From contig JAAPAO010000424.1 in NCBI GenBank assembly GCA_013115145.1, forward strand, positions 1-31,173: DNA of 31,173 bases. Direction: 5' to 3'. Positions 21,155-30,076 of this stretch are shown one piece after another. How positions within the stretch are numbered: the stretch's first letter is position 1; every line of letters begins with the position of its first letter. The notes under the pieces were generated by a model. It saw only the letters and a list, made by a program, of their open reading frames with translations, was not told the DNA's origin and made no database searches. Source of the stretch: Perkinsus chesapeaki. Lineage: Eukaryota > Perkinsozoa > Perkinsida > Perkinsidae. The translations under genes and the position numbers were made by a program.

Positions 21155-22627
21155 TCAAGAGCTACCGCGGACCTCTTGAATGTCGCGATAGTCCAAACGC
21201 CCATCGCAGTTGGCGTCCATCATATCGAATGTAGCTCCTGGTATACACACTCCGCAGCATGGTCCCTGCTTTCCCACCGCAACCTTACCACAGTATTTGA
21301 GGTCCTTCTCGTCTATTCTCTGAAGCTGCAGCAACATCCATATTAAAAACTCATTCCTCGTTATGAACCTGTGATACACGTAATGCATCTCTACCGCGGC
21401 TGCCAACCTCCGTACCTCGAGCTCTGGCACAAGCCTAGCCTTTTAAGCTCCTTGAATGCCTTCGAAAGCTGATCGAATGCTTTCGGGTCAAGCTCATTGC
21501 CAAACTGATGCAGCACCTACCCACACCGCAAGCTATCCCATTGCACCCGTAATATCCTCTCTTACCCTTCGCTCAGCCTTTGCACGCTGTTTAATTAGTG
21601 GTATGCTAGCCAGACTCGACATAGTACTAGCTCCCACAGCCACTCCAATAGGAATGAAGAAAATAGTGAAAACCTTAGACGCGCTTGACGTAAGCTGGAG
21701 GTTGCCATACCCAACAGTGGTAACGGTCTGCACGCACCAATACAGTGCCTTAGGGCCACCCCAACCTTCCAGAAATCCGATAACTCCAGCGCCGACGCAT
21801 AGAGTCTGCAGGAGCGAGCTTGCATAGAGAAGAACTAGAGCGTCGCTTACCACAGCAAGCCTGGCCAGCGATCGGAGTACATGCTTCCGGAGGACTCTAT
21901 TCTGCAGTAGGGACTGTTCACTCCGTTTCAAGTGCGACTGCTGGACTGCCTTCGCCATCTCCGTCTCAGTTGTCTGCACCCATTTATTCAACACCTACAT
22001 TCGACACTACCCCCTGCCCATCGTTTATTCCGCACCAGTCCCGCTGAATAGGCTGCAATGCCAACGCCAAGGATTAGGTAGCAGCATGCGAAGATAGAGC
22101 TTGTGGTGTCAAGAGGGAAACTCATATCACCGTATCCGACAGTGGAGCCCGTGACTATAAGGAAGTACCTAATGGACAGAGGTATAGCCCTCCAGCCTTC
22201 AGGCTGTTCAGTCGGATATACGCCACCACTTAATCTCTAAGTCCCGGGTACTGAATGTTCGAGACACTATAGATGGAATGTAATTGACTGTGCCTTCCGA
22301 ACGAGAACGAGGTGGGTGACCACCATCCCGCTACTAGGTACCACCCCAAATGCCCGAGTACTACGTTGAATCCACTAAACTCCAGCCTGCCCAACAAAGG
22401 CAGTAAAGTAGGCCCGCACCCGTATAGAAGGATATGCATATAATAGAGTGCTTCCACTCCTCCCAAGGCGTCTCCTCATCCTTTAATGACCGCAACGAAG
22501 AGTTCCTCTCTTCTGTTGTTGGGTGTTGTGGTATATAATTACTAGATTCCAGACCACCGCCAGGGGAGGCAGCCGAGGATCCATCGAGTGCCACGTAGGG
22601 CGATTCTGTTACAAGCGGGCAAATCAT
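21155..22627 (-). CDS. Two-pore-domain K+ channel with C-terminal EF hand (TPK-like)
   Basis: Potassium channel with two pore loops per subunit, expected to work as a dimer. After a Ser/Pro-rich cytosolic N-terminus, membrane segment 1 is IICISFYTGAGLLYCLCW. Pore 1 has the filter STVGYGDM, followed by SSIFACCYLILGVGIAAYS (segment 2). Pore 2 has TVTTVGYGNL with flanking segments (TLCVGAGVIGFLEGW after removing a 45-nt intron, and VFTIFFIPIGVAVGAST). The first filter ends in Asp and the second in Asn. A cytosolic region follows (VLHQFGNELDPKAFDQLSKA), then FDMMDANCDGRLDYRD, an EF-hand loop with acidic or oxygen ligands at positions 1, 3, 5, 9 and 12. A preceding helix pair may be a degenerate partner EF hand. 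Calcium control, as in plant vacuolar TPK channels, is an inference. The stop at 21155 may be skipped by splicing into downstream exons. Confidence 0.85.
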
Positions 22628-22795
22628 GCAAAAAACAATCAAACACTTGATGGTAGGAAATCATGACACTCGCCCCAAGAATTAACAACTAAATACACTT
22701 TCATTCACGGATCGAAGCGTTCTCATGATGAACACCTCTCTGCAATGAATTCAGATGAAAAGCAACTTCCCAAGCGACAGCGGTGGCGACATAAA

Positions 22796-24511
22796 CTATC
22801 CAGCCACCAGCTTCATAAACCTATTCTTCTTCTTTGTCGGGGTCGGCTCTACTTTAACAGACGATTCTGGAGGGCTCCCCGCAGAGTTAGCCTCGCTCAT
22901 TCGTATCGTTTCCTCCTCCATTATAGCATCAGGATCATATTCCTCACCGTCACCTTCATGCGACAGGTCTTTCACTGTTGTCGGTGTCACCATATCCACA
23001 GCCGGAGTTCCCGATTGGCACGCCGTCGGTGTCTTCTGTTTCACCTCAACGCTCGGGTGACTAATTACCTGTCACAGCAAACCAAGTTACACAACGCAGC
23101 GTCTCTCAAGCTCTTTAATTGCCTGATGCCCTTCTCACCGTGTTAACGCTAGCAGCTGGAATATGACTGAGCTGTTGTTCACACACTGCTGGCTGGTACA
23201 GGTCATCAGCGTTCCTGAAAACACCGCCAATGCCAGTGTAGGAACCGACACACTTACACTTCGTCAAAAGGGTTGGCAGAGGGACAAGGGAAGGGATTCG
23301 CGCCTAGCAAGACACCTGAGGTGAGCGAGGCCCGTACAAGCTCCACCTTCCTCGATGCTTCCGGCATCGTAGATCCTCTTGGCTCTGCTATGGATAGTCG
23401 CCAGTGGCAGCGTACACTCCTGCATCTCCTTCATCATCGACGCCAAATACGAAGATAACTGATAGCCAAACCTCGAATCTAGCGGCTGCGTTGAGAGTCG
23501 GAGCTCACTAGCCCGAGCAATATAATAAATTCTTTCTCTCTTTCTGCATTCACACCACAGAGCTTGTTTCTAGCCTGCCTATCCATCTCCTCAAAGGAAT
23601 GGGTTGCTACGCTGTGCTTTAGGTTATTCTGAAGAGTATTCTCTATCCAACGTTTCCACGTTAGAGCTTACTCTGTCAACTTTTTCAGCTGCGGTCTTAT
23701 TAGACTTCTTCATCTTGGCAACTTTAACATCATAATGCTCCATCAGGCTATGCGCTCGGTCACGATCCCTAAACACCCAGACCGCCGTCAACTATTTTAT
23801 TTGTTGCTTGGTAGTATAAGCATCCAGATCTATCGTCATAATATACAGCGGTAAATATACATATGAATGCATATTGCAAGACTCCATTCTATGGCCACAC
23901 AAGAGCCACTCGCAACTGGACCAATAACTGCTCTTTGTGTTCCTCACTGTAGCATAACACTTATATCAGATCCCTGTTTCATGAGCTGTCTCGACGCAAA
24001 CTTCATTCCTTCCAGGCTATTCCCTCGAGCGCGTATTGCGACCTTAAGGTGGTCTAGGGCCTCGCTTATCGTACACCGTAGCGGAGCGTACTAAAAACAA
24101 ACTCTTAGTCGCAACACTTCTAGAGGTGAACTCGTACCACATTGTCATCGGGGAAGAATGTTTTGCTAGACTCCACAAGGTCATTGTTAACACTCGCCAA
24201 GTCCTCCATGATCTTAGACAGATTCTCAACAGTGGCATTAAAGATCTACAACAAACCACCACTCCCTCAACTGCAACATGAACATCTCTCGGGTGTGCCA
24301 TTTCCCGAAGATGACCTCCCGAAGATACCTTGCACCGTTCGAAGAAGTCAGATGCTAAAACCCGCTCATTCTCAAGAGGATCCCCTCGCATTCGTCGCAC
24401 GCCTCTCATCTGAGAACATCAGCTCAAACCTCAAACCAACAAACACAACGATCATCTCATCACCTTCTCCTTGAGTCGACGCAGAGTTTTGGTACTCTCG
24501 AAAAAGGGCAT
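22796..24511 (-). CDS. BAR-1: BAR-domain membrane-curvature protein with NPF motifs
   Basis: Ten exons join without phase conflict to 366 residues: 24511-24464, 24409-24329, 24245-24141, 24090-23948, 23768-23672, 23628-23509, 23458-23347, 23303-23258, 23214-23139, 23068-22796. The first two thirds are a helical BAR-type domain: MPFFESTKTLRRLKEK amphipathic start, DPLENERVLASDFFERC, IFNATVENLSKIMEDLASV, DRDRAHSLMEHYDVKVAKMK (the R-x-x-Y/H-D-x-x region) and LSSYLASMMKEMQECTLPL (last helix). BAR dimers bind and bend membranes in endocytosis and tubule formation. The tail has two NPF motifs (GANPFPCPSANPFDEV), the classic ligand for EH-domain endocytic proteins, then an acidic stretch and a basic end (TKKKNRFMKLVAG). 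One intron, 23947-23769, is unusually long for this window. A decayed paralogue lies at 27448-28658. Confidence 0.8.
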
Positions 24512-24704
24512 TGTCGGCAGGCAATAATGCACAACTACACCCAGTTTAACACCATTCCCAGTAAGGTATAGTCAGTACTCAACCACATGACTGCAACTAC
24601 CAGTAGCCTACTAGCAACCAACACACAATCCCCTCCCCCAAGTAACACCCAACGCAAACTTGTGGCAAGTAACATTTCATGGAAGATTATCGAATGAAGC
24701 TACC

Positions 24705-24888
24705 TTAACGGATAATAAGGATGATGACGATAGGTAACCGCTGATCATAGACTGGCTGGCTTTCAAGTACTTCTTGTACCTACAAGAGGGGGTGAATAGC
24801 CCAGAGGTGTACAAGGCTTACTTGCCGATTGTATATTACAGGATAGCAGTTACCTATCTGAGGAGACCTATTATACCTTTCATGCTGG
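24705..24888 (-). CDS. Alternative 3' tail exons of BAR-2A, shortened
   Basis: A 67-nt exon (24888-24822, ERYNRSPQIGNCYPVIYNRQ) and a short last exon (24779-24705, ending VIILIIR) keep splice sites and phase. The acceptor phase fits the phase-2 donor at 25306 of BAR-2A, so BAR-2A may splice over the stop at 25186 into this tail. The matching exon at 29369-29303 has exactly the same length. Here the second exon loses the Pro/Gln-rich end found in the other copy, because about 310 bp are missing. Confidence 0.4.
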
Positions 24889-24953
24889 CTGAAATAACAA
24901 AAGGTTGAAGACACGGAAAGAGCTAGTGATTTCGACCATAAGGAACGTTAAAT

Positions 24954-24972
24954 CGCCGTATAGTATACGGCG
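24954..24972. repeat. 19-nt perfect palindrome
   Basis: CGCCGTATA, a single G, then TATACGGCG. A hairpin with nearly no loop. It lies in the spacer between BAR-2A and its possible tail exons; the related spacer near 29490 does not keep it. Confidence 0.6.
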
Positions 24973-25140
24973 TATACGTGATCAAGCGATAAGAAACGGC
25001 CGGAAGATATGTGCCGTCATAACGGATCGCGGCGTTTCACAACTACTTGGCGCGCGCCATCAAAGTAGCTTTCATAGGCCGCGATTTTGCGGAGCGAGCT
25101 GCTACTGTATCATTGACACTGAAGGCGTGCCCAATCGTAT

Positions 25141-26280
25141 GCCCCCTACTTTAATTAGCTATTGTTGCACGGTGGTGAGGACAGGTTATACCATAATGAA
25201 CGGTGCTGTAGACGCACCACTCTTCTGGTCGCTCACAGTGACATCATAACTGCACTCAACCAGTACAACTTGCCCTAGAATGCCCACCCGCCAAAGGCAT
25301 ACTTACGGTGCAATCCCCGACACTTGATTTACGAGGGATCCCCCCGAATTCTGGCTGTGGAAGGGGAAGGGGTCCTCGTCTCGCTCCGCCTGCTGCCTCA
25401 CCATTATGGGCACTTGATCAGTGAAAACCGATATTCCTTGCATGCCAGCTGAGGCCGTCACTCCAAGGTACCGAGAATACTAACACACAACAGCAAGTAA
25501 AGCATGTGTTCTTTCACACAACGTAAACTCACCTCTGCAATTATCTTTGCAAAATCAGCCTCCTTACCTTCCAGCAGTTGCGACATCTCCGCTCGGACTT
25601 GATTGTCCAACTTAATGAACGACTCTTGAGCCATGCGGTGCTTCTCAACATTCTGATCATCAAACTCCTGTCACATCCTGCTGGTCACTGCCTTACCCTT
25701 GAAAGCCTATCCTCGGCTTTTGGATCCTTCTTAGACCGCTTCGTGGCATCTGCCTTCAAATCCTCTATTTTGTGGTTGTAGTGATCGAGATCGGCATAAG
25801 CTCTATCGCGGTCCTTCAACTTCTGCTGTAAATCAGTATTCCTTTGAGAAAGCTTCTGTGCCTCTCCAACGGCAACTTGGAGCTGCGGTCGAGATGCCTG
25901 GGTTGATTGGTGACAGCGGCTGAGTTGATCCGCGAAGATGGATATGGCCGGGGCGTACTGAAATGCACAAGCAGCCGTAGGTAAGACACAACCAGACCAC
26001 AACTGCCTTACGCCACTGTCAGTAGTAGAGCTCGGAGTGCTCGATTCATCGTCTTTAGATGGAGCTATGATATTCCTCGATTGCTTGATAATTTCAGTCT
26101 GGGTGGTGGCTACTTGGTCCGTTAAATTTAACAATTTCACCAGCTGCTGGTGGAACGCCTGGTCAGAGAATCCACACTGGCCCTGACGCCGGCCTAGTTC
26201 AGCTACTTGTGCCTTCGCGGCGTGATCTAATAGAGCCGCCCTTTGCTTTTCAAGAGGGTCTGACGATATAGCTTTCACGC
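25141..26280. repeat. Near-identical direct repeat, left copy
   Basis: About 1.14 kb repeated in the same orientation at 30032-31173, 4.9 kb away. By eye I count roughly 15 substitutions and one 2-nt length change, so close to 98-99% identity. It covers most of BAR-2. The left edge is sharp: sequence upstream of GCCCCCTAC is clearly diverged between copies. The right edge is not seen because the window ends inside the second copy. Confidence 0.95.
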
Positions 26281-26374
26281 CTATGACCTGGCCGAACACT
26301 AACAGTCATACGGGAAGTTTAACAACTACCTTGTCGGTTAGATTCCGCCAAGTCTTGCTTGCGAATACTACCAT
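25186..26374 (-). CDS. BAR-2A: BAR-domain protein, complete copy
   Basis: Seven exons (26374-26330, 26287-26207, 26158-26012, 25957-25697, 25652-25533, 25479-25307, 25249-25186) give 296 residues. Gene structure parallels BAR-1: the first exons are 15 and 16 codons, the second 27 in both, and the exon reading NVEKHRMAQESFIKLDNQVR matches BAR-1's 40-codon exon exactly in length. Helical BAR wording includes DPLEKQRAALLDHAAKAQ, KLLNLTDQVATTQTEIIKQS, KLKDRDRAYADLDHYNHKIE and ATKRSKKDPKAEDRLSR. After the helices come QQAERDEDPFPFHSQN and SGIAP. The penultimate exon ends in a phase-2 donor that can join either a 64-nt exon ending at TAA 25186 or the tail exons at 24888. A Ser/Thr-rich loop (DDESSTPSSTTDSG) interrupts the BAR helices. 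Probably membrane-shaping in the cytosol. Confidence 0.75.
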
Positions 26375-26600
26375 TAGCTACCAATGGACAGTAATAATAT
26401 ACTACACGAGAGCAACAACGATACCCTCACCTTACAATAACAAAAGAGCACATGTTTATATAGAAACTGGGATGAATATCAAAGGAAGTCCAGTACGAGT
26501 TCCCGAAGAGGAACGACAAAGAATACATACTGCACTGTGGCTAGTAGAATAATTAAGAAGGGGGCGGCAGGTGGGGATAAGCTGCTGCATTGCCCTCATT

Positions 26601-27421
26601 GGGCCTCTTCCATAAGCAACTTACTCGTGAGGAACTTACGAGTAAGAACTTAAGAACTTATATAAAATCGTTTCACTTACCAGATAAGGGGGGGGTAAGT
26701 TTACTTAAGTTTTGAACCCTCGCCCTTAAGGTAAGGAACCCTATCCTTATCGGATAAGATCTTAAGAAATACGAGTAAGTTAGTGAACTTATTTCACGTA
26801 CCTTAGATCTTAACCACTTACTTAACTTACCGGTAGACCACCCCTGCTCTGACCTTACGTGTTGAAAATGTATTCCCCTACTTACTTCGCACCGCTAATC
26901 TTCATACCCGCTTCGAAAAATCCTCGCGGGTGCGGATCCACATGGAGCAATTTTACTATATGCTTTTGCACTTGCGCGTTTCGCAATCGATTCCCGATCA
27001 CTTCTACAATTGCGCACGCGATTAACAAATTTTGCGACAGCAGAGGGAAAGCTATGCCGCCGGCAGGCTGCACGTCGCGAGCAGCGTCTTCCAGCAACTT
27101 GATGCATTAAAGGACGTCGTGTCCGTCATCCGTGCGGTTCTCCTCAGTGATGAAGGGGGTCAACGGTTTATAACATAGGCCACGCGCGCGCGTCGCGCGT
27201 GAAATGTGTCAAGGGTTCCGCAGTACTGCCACCACGCGTTGCAACATGCGGAAGTTTTTAAGATTTGTGGTGAGGCCTCACCGCTGCCAAATCTTAAGGT
27301 GAGGTCCCTTAGGGTCAAGTCTGAGTTTTACGTGAAACGGCTTCACCGGTAAGTTAAGTAAGTGGGATAAGAGTCCTTACCCTAAGAATCTCCTAACTTG
27401 AGTTTGTTGTGAAAGAGGCCC
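26601..27421. mobile_element. 821-bp non-autonomous DNA transposon-like element
   Basis: The ends are inverted: GGGCCTCTT at 26601 and AAGAGGCCC ending at 27421, flanked on both sides by ATT (26598-26600 and 27422-27424) as a possible 3-bp target duplication. Inside, a longer inverted match joins CCACTTACTTAACTTACCGG (about 26815) and its complement near 27346-27365. Both arms are thick with AACTTAC/GTAAGTT and CTTAAG words that could fold back. The core (about 26880-27240) is more GC-rich and includes a CGCGCG-rich tract. A minus-strand frame of 71 codons (26882-27097) has protein-like composition but starts with TTG and matches no transposase I know. GGGCC ends with a 3-bp target site are reminiscent of PIF/Harbinger elements; family assignment is a guess. 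Confidence 0.6.
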
Positions 27422-27790
27422 ATTGGCATTCCTTTTGGGAGCATAGCATATTTGCGCCTAGCAAAAACAGTTAGAGGTGAGCGAGGCCTTATAAAATCCA
27501 CCTTCGTCGATGCTTCCCGCATCGTGGATTCTCTCAGCGCCACTCTAGATAGTCGCCAGTGGCAGCGTACACTCTTGCATCTCCTTCATCATCGACGCCA
27601 GATACGAGGGTAACTGATAGCCAAACCTATCATTGGTTCCCAATGTATTTTGAAACCTCGAGTGGAGTGGCTGCGCTGAGAGTCGGAGTTCACAAGCCCG
27701 ACTCGGCTGCCCGAGCATTGCTCGGCGAGCAATATAGTAAACTCTTTGTTCCATTCAGCATTAACACCACAGAGATTGCTCTACTGAAAC

Positions 27791-28614
27791 AGTTTCAGAA
27801 ACAATGCTTTTAGCTTGCAATGCAAGCCTTGCATTTGCATCACTTCGCATTTGCTGGAAGGAGCGCCCTCTCACAACGCAACCACGAATCGGGGTCCCCG
27901 ATGGCACCGTGCCAATGCTTTACAACTCCTTGACGTGAAATTGTTACCCAGCGAAACACATACGAAATCTCTAGGGGCCGCCTTTACTGTGTCCAGAGCT
28001 TGAACTCCAAGTCGAACAATTCAACACCTTCAGCGCCGCTGGCGCCGAACCCTGGCTGTTCGGGCAAAACGATGAGTTATCGTGGATAGCGAACCCGGCG
28101 CGGTCGCAAGACCATAAAAAAAGGCCACGCAGATCCTCGTATCGGGTAGGCTACGATGAATTTGTTTTACGCACTCAGCCACCGGTCAACCAATAATGAA
28201 CCGGTGGCCGTATACGGAATCGCGAGAGAGCTACGAAAGACAATATACTAGCTTGAGCCACACTACAGTGAATGTACCCGTGCCCGTGCAGGGAGTCTGG
28301 TGAAAATCGTGCCTTGAGCCGTAATGTTCAGGACGGGAGGTGGTCAGAGGCCAACCTCAACCGACCCAGGGGTGATGGGCCAGCACCTTCTGCAAATTGC
28401 GTGTATTATCAGTAGTGACAAAACTGTGGTGTAAAATATGGCGCCCAGAAAAGAATCTAACAGACTCAAATACTAACAAATTGCATGTAGCAATGACTAA
28501 TTTTGAATCAGCGATGCCTCTACCAGAAGTCAGTAATCTTCTGTTGACTCGATAATTTTGGACTCTCAGTCGCCACTCCGTGCTACCAGAGAACAAATAC
28601 AACGATAAACACAT
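27791..28614. other. Decayed interior of the BAR-1 pseudogene, no gene seen
   Basis: Middle BAR-1 exons would be expected here and are not recognisable. Short open frames on both strands lack motifs. The only clear structure is an inverted repeat at 28178-28208. Confidence 0.45.
28178..28208. repeat. 9-bp inverted repeat with 13-nt loop
   Basis: GCCACCGGT and ACCGGTGGC surround 13 nt (CAACCAATAATGA), a stable hairpin in DNA or RNA. No gene is close enough to assign a role. Confidence 0.6.
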
Positions 28615-28658
28615 CACCTTCTTAAATCGACGTACGGTTTTGCTGCTCTCGACGGCAT

Positions 28659-29047
28659 AGTAGTTGGGCAATAAATCACAACTGCTGCAGTTGAACTGCG
28701 CCTTGTCCAACAACACTCACACACTAAACCTCACACCCGATACTCCACCACATGACACCTACTCAGCACACGCCTGCTACTTGAAGCCAACACACAATCT
28801 CCCAAGAATTAACCAACACAAGCTTGTGAAATGTAGCAGTCTACGGATGATTACCGGATAAGGACGGAATAATACTACCTTAACGGATAATAGGGATTGT
28901 AATGACGATGCACCTCTCCTGAGGTTTGCATAAAGGAGGCCATAAACAACAAGATGAACGAGTCAGGCATGGAGGAAATGGTAATAGTATGCTCCACCAC
29001 ACAACTGAGTTTCACTAACAGTATTAACACAGTAATACACATAAGTT
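28659..29047. other. Spacer between BAR-2B tail and BAR-1 pseudogene
   Basis: Partly alignable with 24512-24704 (shared words such as CAACACACAATC and TACCTTAACGGATAAT) but diverged. The stretch from about 28907 to 29047 has no counterpart in the left cassette. On the minus strand it would be 3' untranslated sequence of BAR-2B. Confidence 0.45.
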
Positions 29048-29369
29048 CTAAAACGCAGGAGGAGCAGATGGCTGTTGTTGCGAAGGTCTGCGTGGAAGAC
29101 TGCTGCCATACAAGTACTGCTGCTCAGGAGATGCCGACTGCGGCCCGACTGGTGCCGGAGATGCATAGGGCTGTTGTGGACTGTAGCTCGACCCTGGCCT
29201 AGCGTCGCCAAATGATGGGTAACCGTTGATATTAGACTGGCTAGTATTCAAGGGTACCTACAAGAAAGGATTAATAACCCCCCCAGTGTTACGAAAACTC
29301 ACTTGCTGATTGGATATTACAGGATAGCGATTATCTATCTGAGGGGACGTATTATACCGTTGATATTCA
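29048..29369 (-). CDS. Pro/Gln/Ser-rich 3' tail exons of BAR-2B
   Basis: Two exons, 29369-29303 (EYQRYNTSPQIDNRYPVISN) and 29257-29048, join in phase 0 over a 45-nt intron and run open to TAG. The second encodes a low-complexity tail with repeated SPQQPY, SPAPVGP and SQQQPSAPP words, typical of disordered tails that bind SH3 or other adaptors. The acceptor phase fits the phase-2 donor in BAR-2B (about 30197), so the tail may belong to that gene across a long intron. Alternatively it is a remnant of another gene. Confidence 0.5.
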
Positions 29370-30076
29370 CTGAAATAAGAACAAATTGTTGTCACCAATC
29401 AAGGTAGCATATCATGGCAAGCATATTCGATCACGGGAAGAACTGCTTGCTTCAATCATCGGATTACGAGACCAAGCGGCGGCGAGAAACGGTGGCGATA
29501 TACGGTATTTGATGTCATGACGGATCGCGGTGTTCGTAAATACTAGGTGCGCACCACTAAGATATCTTTCATAGCGCGAGATTCTGCAAGCTCTGCGACG
29601 AACTTGAGCGAGCCAGCGGCAGCAACACGCAACTGCGGCGCGTTGGGGAGTGCCGCAGCCGGCTGGGGGCCTCGTTAACTGGTTACGGCCCCGGAGACGA
29701 AAAGTTGGAAGCAGTTCACGTATCAGCTGTTTTCTCTGGTGTTGGAGAGGGCATTCACTTCTTTACACTGATTGCGTAGTCAGCTGATATGGCCCGCCGT
29801 TTGGGACGGCGAACACACCGCAGAGGCACCACCTTCAATAAGGGACAATATACAGTATTGGGAGGCGTGCGGATGAGCAACACCCGATACCTTCCCAACC
29901 CTAGACAGTCGCTGGGGTCACAAGAGGAGAGAGCTACTACTGTTTCATAGATAACACTGAAGGCGTGCACAATCCACATTAATTATCCCGACCGAGAGGG
30001 CTCCCTCGGCGAGCAGTGGCCAAGTGCTGACGCCCCCTACTTTAATTAGCTATTGTTGCACGGTGGTGAGGATAGG
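29370..30076. other. BAR-2B intron or 3' spacer with insertion
   Basis: Compared with 24889-25185 this stretch is more than twice as long. About 340 bp between roughly 29590 and 29930 have no counterpart in the left cassette, and a further short insert near 29985-30030 contains a small hairpin (CGAGAGGG...CCCTCGG-like). A minus-strand frame at 29755-29979 starts with ATG (MWIVHAFSVIYE) but has no recognisable motif. Confidence 0.5.

Larger units (their letters stand above)
27448..28658 (-). pseudogene. Decayed BAR-1 paralogue
   Basis: The stretch 27448-27790 parallels BAR-1 at about 23301-23570 and still spells LPSYLASMMKEMQECTLPLA, the last BAR helix. A TAG at 27545-27547 then stops it where BAR-1 continues IHSRAKR. 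A match to BAR-1's first exon remains at about 28615-28658 (ESSKTVRRFKK), still followed by a GTGATG donor, but a net 4-nt deletion after the ATG puts it out of frame. The exons between are missing or unrecognisable. It lies just beside the right end of the transposon-like element. Confidence 0.72.

Noticed and set aside
25668-25696. A 29-nt intron in BAR-2A/B (acceptor at GTGACAG)
   Set aside because: The next AG (GATGATCAG) gives a 44-nt intron in the same phase, restores a 40-codon exon equal to BAR-1's, and fits the usual intron size.
27559-27813. Plus-strand frame MAAYTLASP... as a gene
   Set aside because: It lies opposite the BAR-1 pseudogene remnant and shows no family motif of its own; its protein-like look comes from the opposite-strand BAR sequence.
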